Source: Karstenula rhodostoma CBS 690.94
Taxonomy: Eukaryota; Ascomycota; Dothideomycetes; Pleosporales; Didymosphaeriaceae
Assembly (NCBI GenBank): GCA_010093485.1
Contig: MU001493.1
Span: 1,453,601-1,517,600 of the forward strand
Direction: 5' to 3'
DNA length: 64,000 nt
Part shown: in pieces, positions 52,572-63,568 of the stretch
Layout of the letters: each line of letters starts with the position of its first letter
How positions within the stretch are numbered: the stretch's first letter is position 1
The notes under the pieces: model-generated
The model's input: the letters and a program-made list of their open reading frames with translations, nothing else
Told to the model about the DNA's origin: nothing
The model's database searches: none
Made by a program: the position numbers and the translations under genes

Positions 52572-54681
52572 CTAAGGAAGCTGCTGAGAGAACGCGCCGT
52601 CGTGGCCATCGCCGTTGGTCGGGTCGTGGGAATAGCCTGATCCGTTCTGGCCGTCAGAGGAACCAGGGAGGCCGTGGCCGTTCGCGCCGGCCATGGGTAG
52701 GACGGGCTGGTAGGGGCTCTGCATCTGAGGAGCACCGCCGCCGTAACTGTAACAAAAGGCTGTTAGCAAGACACCTTCGAGTCGAGGCAATAGACTAAGA
52801 AGAACATGGAAATCCCATCAACACCGCTCAACATGACGACCGACAGAAGCAGGGCAACTGCTACAAATAAGTGAAGGCAAGTCGTCAAGCACCCAAACCA
52901 TTGAAAAGAATTGTAGATTGGAATGCCAATCAAAGCGCACTCGTAAAGAAAGGCAGAGAGCATCCGAACCGAGAAAAGAACTAGCTACAACCCAAATTCC
53001 ATGCGAGACCAGCAATGAACTGGCGGTAGCTGTTATACAAAATGTCTCTAGACATCCGGGAAAGGTGTCATACAAAAGGAAGCTTTTTCAGAAGACCGCC
53101 AAGGAAGAAAGCAAACCAGATCGCTAATTCATTACAGGCAGTCGTGAAGGTCGTGAAAGAGCCAACCGGGTGAATCATGCGCCGTGCAATGAGAGAGAAA
53201 AAATGTGCTTACTGCAAGGACAAGTCAGTAACCGCGGGTTTGCAAGCCGAGCACATCACCTACCTTCATAGGAGCAAAGTTGCCGTAAGGATGCTGGGGC
53301 GCCATGCCCATCTGCGGGTAGACAGGGGGCGGCGGGGCGGGGCGGTAAGGGGTGCCTGCCGGGCCAGAGTTGTTCTGACTGCGGCCCCAGCTGAGCCGAA
53401 CGCGAGAGTTGCCGATCGGGTATCCTTGCATCTGGTTGATGGCCATCTCGGCAGCGTGACGCTGCACAAACTGGACGAAGCCGCAGCCCTTGCCGGGAGG
53501 GATCTTGACGTAGGTGATTTCTCCGAAGCCTTGGAAGAAAGAACGAAGCTCATCTTCAGTGACATAACCGCTGAGTCCGCCGACGAAGACAGTAGTATTG
53601 TTGGGGTCGGTGAACTGGTTCATGGGCTGCGGGGCGCCATAGTAGCCGCCGCCGCCTCCGCCTCCGCCGCCACCGCCTCCCATTTGCGGAGGTGCGCCCA
53701 TGGAATACATACCTAGGGGGCCGCCGCCAGGTGGCATGCCGCCCATGCCGGGACCACCGGGACCACCGCTCTTGTTCTTCGGGGTCGCAGTGCTAATGCG
53801 CATGGGTCGGTTGCCGCAGTAAACGCCTTGCATCTCGGTGAGGGCCTTCTGCTGGTCGGCTTCGTCGGTGAAACGGACGAATCCGTAGCCACGCGACATG
53901 CCACTAATAGGGTCTGACATGATCTTGGCGGACTTGCAGCTCTGATACTTATTCTGGAAGAGTTGTACAAGGACAAACTCGTTCACCTCAGGGCCTAAGT
54001 CGCCAACGAAGATGCTGTACTCAGGACCGCGGTCGTCCCGGCTGGAGCTAGTATGTTAGTTCGGTCCGAAACGCACAGTCAAAATATTGTGGATCACCAA
54101 CCTTCGATCGGCGAGACCACCACCAGAAGCCCAGTTCAGCTTGAAAGGACGGTTCGAGTTGGGGATCAGCTGTCCGTTGAGCGCAAGGGCCTTGGCCGCA
54201 GCCTGGGCGCTGGAGAAGTCGACGAAGCAGTAGCCGGCGTTGGAGCTGCTGTCCTGTTAGCCGTCATTCGGGCAATGCAGCTGGTCTGCGTCGCTTACCC
54301 AGAGAACTTGTCGCGGATCATCTTCACATTGACCTGCTCGCCCATGTTGTACCAGATGCTGCGCACAAAGTTCTCGTCGATCCAGGGCTCCAATTCACCC
54401 ATCCTGCCCAGCATTAGTACGTTTTCATCACACCACGGCGTGCGCCACGGCCTGGGGACGCGCGCGTGTACGTGCGTGTGGGGGGAAGCTCACCATAGGG
54501 TTGTCTTGTTGCTTCCGTCCTGCTGTCCGTCTTGCGGAGCTCCAGGAGGACCGCCCATGTTTCCTTGAGGGAAGCCGGGCGCGGAAGTGTCCATGGGCTG
54601 GCCAAGGTCGGGTTGGGGCGCGAAGCCGCCCTGCTGTTCGGCGGGCTGGCCCTGCTGGGCGAAGTCATTGTTGAAGCTCAT
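52572..54681 (-). CDS. RNA-binding protein with three RRMs (Nam8/Csx1-like)
   Basis: Five or more exons. The first four (54681-54494, 54403-54299, 54248-54102 and 54047-53264) join in frame. RRM1 is MGELEPWIDENFVRSIWY..SNAGYCFVDFSSAQAAAKAL, RRM2 is YSIFVGDLGPEVNEFVLVQLF..SRGYGFVRFTDEADQQKAL, and RRM3, after a Gly-rich linker with a run of 13 glycines, is TTVFVGGLSGYVTEDELRSFF..KGCGFVQFVQRHAAEMAI. This is the layout of yeast Nam8 and fission yeast Csx1, which act in splicing or mRNA stability. The C-terminal exon (GGGAPQMQSPYQPV..) is separated by about 470 bases, and its phase does not match the exon-4 donor directly, so a small exon is missing from my model. Splicing to the nearer acceptor at about 53210 gives an immediate TAA. 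Confidence 0.85.
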
Positions 54682-55207
54682 TTTCGCTTTGTGGTAAGAA
54701 CGAAAGCTGAAGATATCGGAATGGGAGAGACGAGGTAAAAGTGCTGTCTAAATATGTGGCGGAAGGTGGCGGGGTTAAGTAGACCTGGCGTAGAGCGCTG
54801 TTAGCGTTGGTAAAGTTGGGCAAGGATAGCGCGCAACCACAGATGAGGGATGGGTGTTGAGAGCCAAGGGCGGGCAGCGCTTACCAAATCACGCGACAGT
54901 ACCGTCTATCACTGCGTTGGGGGGTGGAGTGAGGTGCAACGGCGGGCAGGCGCAATTGAGCTTGGTCTTGAAGACACGGAAAGCAGGCCGGAGAGCAGAA
55001 GCCAAGGAGACGCAGAGAAGCTGCGACAAACGCCGAGGACGCGCCAGAAGCGGACGGGAGGTGAAGGAGAAGCCGTCGAGGTGTGGTGAGGGATGGAGAG
55101 GGTTGATGTCGCGAATCTGCGGGAGGGCCGTCAGTGGAGTCGGCAGGCAGGCCAAGCAGGCAATGGTAGCACCAGGCAATCACATGCGCGGGCGTGACAA
55201 GCGGTCG

Positions 55208-55212
<5 letters not shown>

Positions 55213-55239
<27 letters not shown>

Positions 55240-55257
55240 GGCAGGCAGGCAGGCAGG
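55213..55257. repeat. (GGCA)n microsatellite
   Basis: About eleven tandem GGCA units with one interruption (GGCGGCA). Confidence 0.9.
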
Positions 55258-55378
55258 TAGCACTAGACGCGCGCCTCGCCTTTGTCCTTTTTGCTCGTGG
55301 TGAGGGCGTGCGACAAACGCAGCGGCCGGCTTTGGCGCGCGTCGGGCTGGACAGGCAGACGCGCCGTGGGGGAGGGAT

Positions 55379-55405
55379 GCAGGCAGGCAGGCAGGCAGGC
55401 AGGCA
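55379..55405. repeat. Second (GGCA)n microsatellite
   Basis: About six to seven tandem CAGG units, 120 bases from the first run. Confidence 0.85.
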
Positions 55406-56243
55406 ATGGAGGGAGTTCAGGCATGCGCGTCACGGCGGTGCCAAGGGCGAAGAAAATTGGGAGAGGACGCACCGGTGCGGCCCAGGGCGATTTCGGGCGT
55501 CGAGGGTTGAAGAGAGGGAAGGCGCGCAGCGGTAAAGCAAACACCAGCAAGACGCAAAGAGAACAGGAGCACACGGCACGCAACGGCTGGGGCTTGATGC
55601 AGAAGGATGGAGGGAGGAGGTGGGGTAGAGGAGGGAGGGTGGGCAGGCGATGATGTACGCAGCACCCCGGCCCTTTCAACAAGTCAGCGCTGCCGGCGAA
55701 GCCGCAAAAGTCATGTGGCGGGACTAGGAATTCGGTAACGAGAGGAACCAGGGCACCTCGAGCCGCACCTGGGGAGAGGATGGCGCAAAGGCGGCTGGGC
55801 TGAATCAAGCTTTTGGGATCTTCGATGCTCGAATTCATCCCGCTGGCTCGTCCCACCCTCGGCCCAGCGTGGCAGCCCTGCACCTGCTGCAGGCCGTCGC
55901 CATCTGATCTGGCCTGGCCTGAGCATGATGCCGCCTCGATGCAGAGACTGCATGTCCTGTGCCCAACTTTGCCCCCGAGCTTTGCTGAGCATCGGGCCGG
56001 AAACATGCTCAACCGCTTGCGCTCCATGCCCTGCGACTGGCCAGCACCCAGGAACCGCCAATTTTCCCACGTAGCGGCCCACTCGGCAGCCAAGCAGCGT
56101 GGACGGAGCCGTGGGTGCAATTCCATCACGGTTGCGTCGCCCGCATAGCGAAGCCTTGCTTCACATCAGGTACAGAGCACGCTTGATCAATCATTCGCTT
56201 GATTACGTGTCCGCCAACAACACCAGCTCGCATACAGCATCCC

Positions 56244-56891
56244 CTATTTCGTCGGTACCCCGCTCGCGTGCGCCGCCTCCTGCTGCTGCTCCTCGTCTCC
56301 AAACGCACCGCGCCCCTCGGCGAAGACCTGGTCAAAGTCATACTCGAACCACCTGATGTCGGGGTTGAGTCCCGCAAACTTCCACTCCCCATCCACCTTC
56401 TTGTACCAGTGCATGTTGAAGCTGTGCGCGTGGCCCTTCACAGCCACCTTGGAGCGTGTCTCGTCCGTGTACCTCTGGTGCGGCACACGGAGCTGGTGAT
56501 AGCCTGTGATCGAGTCCGACGCCGTCTTCTCCCACCGCGTGCCGCCGATGAAGTGTTGCGTTTTCAAAAGCGGGTTACCCAGCACAGCGGGGTCCGATGC
56601 CATGGCCACGAACTCCTCCGCTGGCATCGCCTCCCACGACTTGTTCAGGAACGACGTGTAGTCGATTTTCAGCCTGGGTGCGATGCACTTGCGTAGCCGC
56701 TCCCAATCCTGCACGAGATGAGACACTGTGCTTCATCACGCGACGTCCGTCCTACCTTGCTGTCATAGCTGTCTGCCCACTCGTAGCATGCCGACTGGCA
56801 GCCCATCACATCTGTGCACCGTCAGCTCCGCAACTTCAACACCTCGTTTCTGCCACTTGCCCTCAAAGGTAAGCTTTTGCTGCGTAGCCAT
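56244..56891 (-). CDS. SCD1: Scytalone dehydratase
   Basis: Dehydrates scytalone to 1,3,8-trihydroxynaphthalene and vermelone to 1,8-dihydroxynaphthalene in the DHN-melanin pathway. Three exons, 56891-56861, 56811-56756 and 56708-56244, give 183 aa. The first intron has a GC donor (G|GCAAGT..CACAG). Only this join restores DVMGCQSACYEWADSYDSK. Family blocks are DWERLRKCIAP, IDYTSFLNKSWEAMPAEEFV, TQHFIGGTRWEK, GYHQLRVPHQRY, KGHAHSFNMHWYKKVDGEWKFAGL and PDIRW. The tyrosine, aspartate and histidine positions expected in the active site are present in these blocks. Length is normal. No other melanin gene is in the window. Confidence 0.95.
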
Positions 56892-56999
56892 GGTTGTAAA
56901 GTCGCTCTTCGTATGCGGGTCACGCTGTGACTGGTATCGCTGGGTTTGCGCTTCGATTGATTTCTTTTGGGATTCAACAATGCTCCCGTGCATTTGCGT

Positions 57000-57122
57000 C
57001 TTCTCTTTTATACAGAGTCGATGCTGCTGTGAGCTTGCGCCTTCTCTTTTATACAGAGTTGATGCTGCTGTGAGCTTGCGCCTTCTCTTTTATACAGAGT
57101 TGATGTTGCGCACGTTGGCCGG
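57000..57122. repeat. 41-bp tandem repeat upstream of scytalone dehydratase
   Basis: Units start at 57000, 57041 and 57082, each CTTCTCTTTTATACAGAG followed by TTGATGCTGCTGTGAGC or close. The first two copies differ by one base and the third diverges at its end. The array begins 109 bases upstream of the SCD1 start codon, so it may lie in the promoter or 5' leader. Confidence 0.85.
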
Positions 57123-57959
57123 CTCCCCACTCACCATCGGCCTCCGATTGACCAGGGTCTTGTTGGCCAGCGTCTCACACTCCAGCTCTCTGCTGTCTGC
57201 GGTACGCAACGGGGCCGATGCCAGATGCGCCGGACCTATGTTCGGCACAGCGGCTGTGTGAATGTCGGATGTAGGAGGTTGCACAGGCCACCTACGGGTC
57301 GGGCGGGAAAGAGCTTCGGGGTTCCGGTTGCTGACCGTGAGCACATCGACGCAACAACATCGCCATCACTGACCCATTGTCTTCCCATTGCGAGACTGAA
57401 ACTGATGGTTTCCAAGTCACTTTGTCCATGTCAGTTGCGCACTTTCACTCGTACTAGCACAAAGTCCTATCGCTCCGTCACACCATATTCTGCCGTGTTG
57501 CCGCATTGCCGCATTGCTGGCCGCTCTCTCGTGCGCGCGTAAGCTGTCTCGTCGGTCGGGATCTCGATATTTGCCCCTGGTGTTACGAGCTACTATAGTA
57601 TCTAGAACCTGGAAGTGATACTTCATCGCCAGTTTTCGTGTTACCGCGGGAGGACGCTCACAGCCCCCACCTGGACGTCACGCACTCCAACACCATGAGT
57701 CGCCGAGAAAGGTTGCAGCTCTGATTGAGATGTCAGATATTCACCAAGCAGATCCTGGTTCCTCGCGCTCTCCTTCGTTTAGATGTTTGGCGAGCGAATG
57801 ACAGGGCCTGCATTCGGCCCCTGCAGTAGGCAGGACACCTCATGGCCGATTTGCCTGACGCGCGCTTCAGCCGTGAATCCTTCAGCCTTCTACCCCGGAT
57901 CTTCTAAATTTTGCAATACAACCTTCTGCCCTCTTCGCAATGATCACTTCTGCGTCGAT
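57123..57959. other. Intergenic region
   Basis: Between the SCD1 promoter array and the membrane-protein gene. Frames are short. A short tandem of CATTGCCG (two copies near 57500) is the only local repeat. Confidence 0.5.
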
Positions 57960-59849
57960 ATGTTTACTTTGTGTTTGGTCGCTTTCCTTTTCGCCCGTAG
58001 AGGCGCTTCCGCGGAGGGAGGCACACCGCCGCTGACGGGATGGTACGAGCCGCCGAACGAACGTGGCACGTGGGATATCATCGTTTCATGTGTTTTGACC
58101 TTGACCATCTGTGTTTGGTCCGCCCTCCATCTCAACGTGCCATCTGAGGAGTCGAAGCTCGCGGAAAGGAACTACAGGCGAGTGCGATGGGTCGTTTTGG
58201 GCTTGTTCGCGCCTGAACTGGTCGTGTCGACTGCATTTGGCCAATTTCTAACAGCCCGGTGGCTACGAGGAGAGATACGGAAAGACGTACTCTACCGCAA
58301 GGAGCATGTATTTTGACAACAAGAGCTTTCGGCTCGAAATACTTGGATGTCGAGCTGACAACATTAGGGCACCGATCCAGCCTGGTCCTCGGAACAACAG
58401 CTGCAAGAATGGAGTATAACACAATGCTACTATGCAGTCATGGGCGGCATCCGAATTCAAACTAACAACGAATGCATTCCAACTTACGATCGACTATCAT
58501 TGACAGCAGAGGGCGTGCGCATGTTGTCGTTTCTTGGTCGACTGCCTGAGATCGACGAAGGCCAGATTGACGACAAGAGCAAGGCCGACGGACTCGCAAA
58601 GTTCTTGGTAGTGCTCCAGGCTGGCTGGATGATCATACAGACCCTCGCGAGAGTTCACCAGAAGCTCCCCGTGACACTGCTCGAGATCAATACGATGGGT
58701 CATGTTGTCTGTGCCTTTGCTCTCTATGGGCTGTGGTGGAGTAAGCCGCTCGATATCAAAGATCCAACAACCGTTCCCCACGCAGAGTGGCAGGATCGCA
58801 TGTGGTCTTTGATGTGGATGTGCAGTCCAATCTGTTGGCACAACGACGACTTCATTAGCGAGATCCGTTGCTTGCAGTACACGCCGCCTGCTGAGAGGCA
58901 TCCCCCCAGTGCGTCGCCATCTATCAATATCGAAGAGAAGTCGATCAACACGCCAAACTCACCGATAGAGCACAAACCCCAGAAGACACACTTTTCTGTA
59001 GGCTCAATCGGCGCGCAAGATCCAATCAAATTCATCGGCCCATTGGATCAGTTCCAACAGGGGGGTGCCGACGGCAAAGGGTTTGATCACAATGTGAGCT
59101 ATGCAGTGCATGGGAAGAAGTCGTTCAAGATGGCCAAGGAACACACCATCTTCTTCCAGCTCCAGAAGCCTCATCACGGCCTGCATCACTCGGCGGTCTA
59201 CTGCCGTCGCGCCCTCAAAGACTGTGACTTCCATGATGAGCTTTCTCCTTCAGCAATCAGGCGCTGGGAGCTCGCCTGCTTCGCGGTCGATGATCTCTGG
59301 ACTGCGTGCTTGAAGCGCCCTGAATTTACGGAATACTTCTTTACTTTGTCCACCCTCGGCTCCAATAACAAGGATGACACGGCTATGGCGACGAAGTTCG
59401 TCGGTGAACTCGCCTACATCGCCGACCACGCCCCAAACTTCCCTGGTCTAGGATATCTTGGCTCCGTCAATGTTCATCGCGATGCCCTGAAATTTGTGGT
59501 CGCTTTTGCTGGAGCCGCGTACGGCGGCCTTCATCTTGCGGCGTGGCACGACTTCTTTCCTACGGTGGCAGAGAAGTGGCTTTGGATGGCTTGCGCTCTA
59601 GCAACGGGAGCCTCGGGCGTGTTGCTCGCCTTGTTCTTCCTTGCATCGCAGAAGGTGAAAGCATTCGAATATCTCGAGCACTTCATCCGGAACAGCAAGG
59701 CCATCAAGTGGACCAGCGCGTCGATCATTACACCCTTGTTTCTAACAGCGCGTATCTTCATCGTGGTGGAGGCGTTCATCAGTCTCCGACGGCAGCCAGC
59801 AGATGTATACAAGACTCCGGAGTGGAGCGAATACCTGCCGCATCTATGA
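57960..59849 (+). CDS. Polytopic membrane protein of unknown function (fungal family)
   Basis: Two exons, 57960-58286 and 58368-59849 (81-base intron), give 602 aa. The Met at 57960 begins a signal-like helix (MFTLCLVAFLFARRGASA). WYEPPNERGTWDIIVSC then starts the conserved core. Further helices include ILTLTICVWSALHL-like, WVVLGLFAPELVVSTAFGQ, FLVVLQAGWMIIQTLA, GHVVCAFALYGLWW, FVVAFAGAAYGGLHLAAW, MACALATGASGVLLALFFLA and IITPLFLTARIFIVVEAFISL. The join over the intron gives DPAWSSEQQLQEWSITQCYYAVMGG, matching the family. These proteins are common in Pezizomycotina, and their function is unknown to me. A polar cytosolic loop sits at residues about 270-340. Confidence 0.8.
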
Positions 59850-60020
59850 GGTCGATACAGCAACTTCAATATAGACGCCACAGCAATTTTTTCTAGCACA
59901 CCCAAACCATGTAACGATTGAAGAATATATGACACTTTTCTTCCAGTACACTCACTTCGCGGTGGGTTCGTGAACGTGCTCTGATGGTTGGAATTATTTC
60001 TCATTGACAAGGCAACTACC

Positions 60021-61736
60021 TCATAATTCAAACTGCCCCCTCTTCGTCGGACGCGCTGTCCCGCCCTCGGGAGCTTCATACATTTGGCCATCGGCGATTT
60101 CAAAGCCAAGTCCACCCTGCGCCCCCGATCGCGTATCCCTAAGCCGTTGCGACCTCAAGCTCTCGTGTATGCTCGGTGGCGGCGGGCTCAGTGTGCCAGC
60201 TGCTATCCAGCTGTCCCTCCCATGCGACATGGTCCGCATCGGCACCGCATCCTCATCCAACTGCGCATACCTCGACCTCACGCCCTTCTGTCCCCGCTTG
60301 AAGAACCAGAAGCCCGCAAACGCAAACGCCAACCCGCCGATGAAACCGCCAACAGCAGACCCGACCAAGATGCCCGTGCCAGGCGTAGAAGTCACGCTCT
60401 TCTCAATGCTCGGGAAGGCGTCACACCCAAGAGGCTGGACGTCAGCCTCACGCGTGACATCGACATTCCGATTCGCAATCCCATACTCTTCCTTCTCACC
60501 ATCCCATCTCAGCACCACACGGTCCGTAAACGGCTTTCCAAGCACCCACGTCGCGTTCCCGTACGCGCCCCATCCCCCCTTGCCAATCGGCACTTTCCAC
60601 CCGCCCTGCTGTTCCCCGCCCCCAACTCCAGCGCCAGGAACCGTCACATTGACCTCCAGACCCCCTTCAATCCGGAACATCAGCACACCGGTATCGTTCC
60701 CACGTGGGCCTTGAAACACCGTGTAGTCATCATACTCGGTCAGCACCTCCCTCTCTACAATCTTCCCAAACGCACCCGTCACATTCGTCGGCAGCACGAG
60801 AAACTTCACCCCCGGGTCCACACACGCGGTGAAGCTCTCCTGTATCAGTGTCACGCCCTCGACGCAGACCTCCCTCGGCCGCCAATTCAGCGCCTCGACC
60901 TTTGCCTGGATCACGCAAGGCACATCAGCATTGACGTGGCGGTCCGACGGATGGAATGTGTGCCAGGGCCCCGTGCTCGCGCCGCGGTCTTCGCACCCGA
61001 GACACAGCGAGGAGTTGGTCAGTGTCCAGGAAGTGCCGGGGACCATGTCTGCCTGCGCCAGGGCAGTCAGGAGTGTGGAGTTTGGTGCGAGGCCGAGCAG
61101 CGCGGCGCCGTAGCCGGCAAACGTCGCGCCTTCTTGTGCGATCTGGAATGTACTCGTCGTGTTGGAGTGAGGTCGTAGTGCCGAGGTCGTGGCGGCGTAG
61201 ACGGAGAGGTAGTCTGCGAATCGCCATATGTCGGTGAAGAAGTGGCCGTCTTGGTTGTTCAAGACAGTTTTGTTCTCCGAGAAGCTGGACGAGAAGAGGG
61301 GGTTGTATGCGCCGCCGTACGTCTGCGCGCATTTCGTCCACCAGTTCTCTCCCTTCGCTATATCGTTTGTGCCTACGTTCGCGAAAATCCCAGGCGCCGC
61401 ATCGCGCGCAAGTAGGCCCGTTGTCGCTACATGCACGTTGGTTGTATTTTGTGGCTGCGTCGCCGTAGTGTTGAGCGGCGCATCGTACACGCAGGTATTT
61501 GTGTAGCGCGGGATGAACGTGTCGTCGATCTGGAGCGAGGGCACGAGTGCGATGGACTGGAACGGCGACCCGATCTGCAGAAGGATTCCTGGGGAGAGTA
61601 CACCTGGGACGGTGGAGATGTCGTGGTAGGGAAGATTAAGTGGCGGTGCGGCGCACTTGGTTGCTGTAACTGCGCATACGAAGACGAAGAGCGCGCCCGT
61701 CAGGCTGAGTGAGCGCAAGTCGAGCATCTTCACCAT
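60021..61736 (-). CDS. Pepsin-fold-like type I membrane protein without catalytic aspartates
   Basis: A single exon encodes 571 aa. The signal peptide is at residues 4-25 (or from the Met of MLDLRSLSL). The lumenal part has many N-x-S/T sites (NTTATQ, NTTNVH, NKTVL, NSTLL, NDTGV, NVTVP, NATWV) and six or more cysteines. The layout follows fungal A1-peptidase-like proteins: ILLQIGSPFQSIALVPSL at the first lobe, DYLSVYAATT, GYGAALLGLAPNSTLLTAL and VKFLVLPTNVTGAFGKIV at the second lobe. But DTG and DSG motifs are absent. A transmembrane helix (GILVGSAVGGFIGGLAFAFAGFWFF) and a basic/polar tail follow. It is probably a non-enzymatic surface glycoprotein, which is an inference. Confidence 0.75.
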   Translation of the reverse strand: MVKMLDLRSLSLTGALFVFVCAVTATKCAAPPLNLPYHDISTVPGVLSPGILLQIGSPFQSIALVPSLQIDDTFIPRYTNTCVYDAPLNTTATQPQNTTNVHVATTGLLARDAAPGIFANVGTNDIAKGENWWTKCAQTYGGAYNPLFSSSFSENKTVLNNQDGHFFTDIWRFADYLSVYAATTSALRPHSNTTSTFQIAQEGATFAGYGAALLGLAPNSTLLTALAQADMVPGTSWTLTNSSLCLGCEDRGASTGPWHTFHPSDRHVNADVPCVIQAKVEALNWRPREVCVEGVTLIQESFTACVDPGVKFLVLPTNVTGAFGKIVEREVLTEYDDYTVFQGPRGNDTGVLMFRIEGGLEVNVTVPGAGVGGGEQQGGWKVPIGKGGWGAYGNATWVLGKPFTDRVVLRWDGEKEEYGIANRNVDVTREADVQPLGCDAFPSIEKSVTSTPGTGILVGSAVGGFIGGLAFAFAGFWFFKRGQKGVRSRYAQLDEDAVPMRTMSHGRDSWIAAGTLSPPPPSIHESLRSQRLRDTRSGAQGGLGFEIADGQMYEAPEGGTARPTKRGQFEL

Positions 61737-62590
61737 TCCGTCTTCTTCAACTCATCGTAGTCTTGATCGCAATCGCACTTCTTCCAAGCCTTTCGTTCAG
61801 CCTTACTCACGTAAACCAGACTCTCGGTGTCCAAAACCCGCGTCCAAGGGCGGGCACCGCGTCCCTCATATACATCCGGCGGCATTCCAGAACATGCACC
61901 CTTTCTCCCGTGCATCCACCCAATAGGTCCCTTCACATCCTCCGATTGCATGCATTCGCCCCCCACATGCCCGCTCGTATCCCTAGCCAGGAATATAACA
62001 GTGCGATCCCTGCGTATCAGCTTACCTATCGATTGCCCCACCTTGCCTCGTTGAAGCTGCGCTCGGAGGAAAGGCTACTAGAGGTGTGAAGGTCGATGTG
62101 ACGAGGTACGAGACGAGATGGGAATTTACAATGAGGACGATATAGAGCATGCAGGACAGATGATAGCTTCGTGTGGTAAGGGAGGGGCGGTATGGAAGTG
62201 AGGTGGGGTGCACGCCGGACCGAGAGGCTGAGAGCTCTTGATTCGGATCTGATATGTATCGTTGCAGGATCCCAGACTAGAGTCTGAGTACCATCGGCCT
62301 ATGTTTTGTCTACCCTGGGGTAAGGCACTGTACTTGACGGCGTCCATGAAGCAGGGTTTACCACGAAGACATGTTGGTTATTGCTGGGTGAGTCCCAACT
62401 GCCCTCCTTGTGGTATCAGTCCATCTAAGCTCTCGCCGGACCCGATCTCAAGTGGTGGTCTATGGAAGAACGCAGCTCTTGAATCAAGGCTGCCCATGTC
62501 CCCATGTTCCCAGCTTTCAGCCCATGATGCACGCGACCAGTGTGAGGAAGGCCAGAAGCGCATCCGTATCCTGCTATCGTCGCTGGAGTT
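61737..62590. other. Intergenic region
   Basis: Promoter of the pepsin-like membrane protein and the 3' region of the Maf gene. Overlapping frames of 60-166 codons are shadows or chance. No supported feature. Confidence 0.5.
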
Positions 62591-63568
62591 CTACTCCTCC
62601 TCGTCGGCAAACATGTTGTCCATGTTGTCGTCCAGGCCCTCCTCGGGTACCATGACCTTTTCGATCAGGCCCAGCGTTACGCGCAACGGTAGTCCGATCA
62701 CGTTGTCGTGCGCCCCCTCGATCTTCTCGATGAGGATGGATCCGGCGCTTTGTATGCCGTAGCCGCCGGCTTTGTCGTTGCCATCGCGAGTCCGTACGTA
62801 GGCCACCAAAGTGGCATCTGACACTGCTGCAGTTAGCAAACGCCGTAGAGCGAGCATCGTGGACGGTTCCGACACGCACCATTGGCGTCGAACTTGACCG
62901 ACGTTATCTCGACATGGCTCTCTATGGCATAGCCCGGGTCGATGGGGTTCTCCAAGGGCTTCATGACGACCACGGCGGTTGCCACCTTGTGTGTGCCCTC
63001 GTCACGCAGCATCTTCAGCATGTCGAGGTGGTCTTGGGGATTCCGCGGCTTCTCCAGTATCCGCCCCTTGGAGCTTATGATGATGGTGTCTGCCGCGATG
63101 ACGAGGGCGGGCTCGCCCTTTTCCTCATTGTCGACCTCGCGTGAGTAGACTTGGCGGCATTTCTCCGAGGCGGTCTCGAGGACGTATTCATAGGGGGACA
63201 GCGACTTGGAGAGGTCTTCCTTGAACGTGGACGGGATGATTTCGACGTTTTTGAGGCCGAGCTGAGCGAGGTCAGAGGGCGACGGGTGGTGTGGGCATGA
63301 GCATACTCACGATGCTCAGCAGCTGCTTTCTCCTGGGCGATGTAGAGGCCAGCACGACGCGCTTGTGGCGCACCTGGTTCAACGCGGGGATGTCGAGCGG
63401 CAGCAGGGGCGGCGGACCCGGCGGTCTGCGCGGCGATGGGGAGGGTTCTGGGGCGGCATTGGGCGTGGCGCTGGCACTGAGGGGCGTGGCGCTGGCATTG
63501 AGGGGCGTGGGGATGTTGGGCAACTCTTCGTAGGATGGCGGGGGGTCTGCCGGCGCCTGGCTGGCCAT
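62591..63568 (-). CDS. Maf-like nucleotide pyrophosphatase
   Basis: Maf proteins hydrolyse non-canonical or excess nucleoside triphosphates (dTTP, UTP, modified nucleotides) to the monophosphate. Three exons, 63568-63311, 63261-62880 and 62826-62591, give 291 aa. A Pro/Ala-rich N-terminal extension precedes the signature RVVLASTSPRRKQLLSI, which joins across the first intron to LGLKNVEIIPSTFKEDL. Later come ETASEKCRQVY, LVIAADTIIISSKGRILEKP, VEITSVKFDAN and DKAGGYGIQSAGSILIEKIEGAHDNVIGLPL. The S-x-S-P-R-R loop, the catalytic Asp in AADT and the KAGGYGIQ motif are all present, so it should be active. The start could be an upstream in-frame Met at 63625. Confidence 0.93.

Larger units (their letters stand above)
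54682..56243. other. Upstream region of the RRM gene, G+C-rich
   Basis: About 1.5 kb without a supported gene. Long open frames here are low-complexity Arg/Gly/Ala-rich translations of G-rich repeats on both strands. It contains two CAGG microsatellites listed separately. Confidence 0.5.

Noticed and set aside
54850..56148. Long frames around the GGCA microsatellites
   Set aside because: They are translations of low-complexity repeats on both strands.
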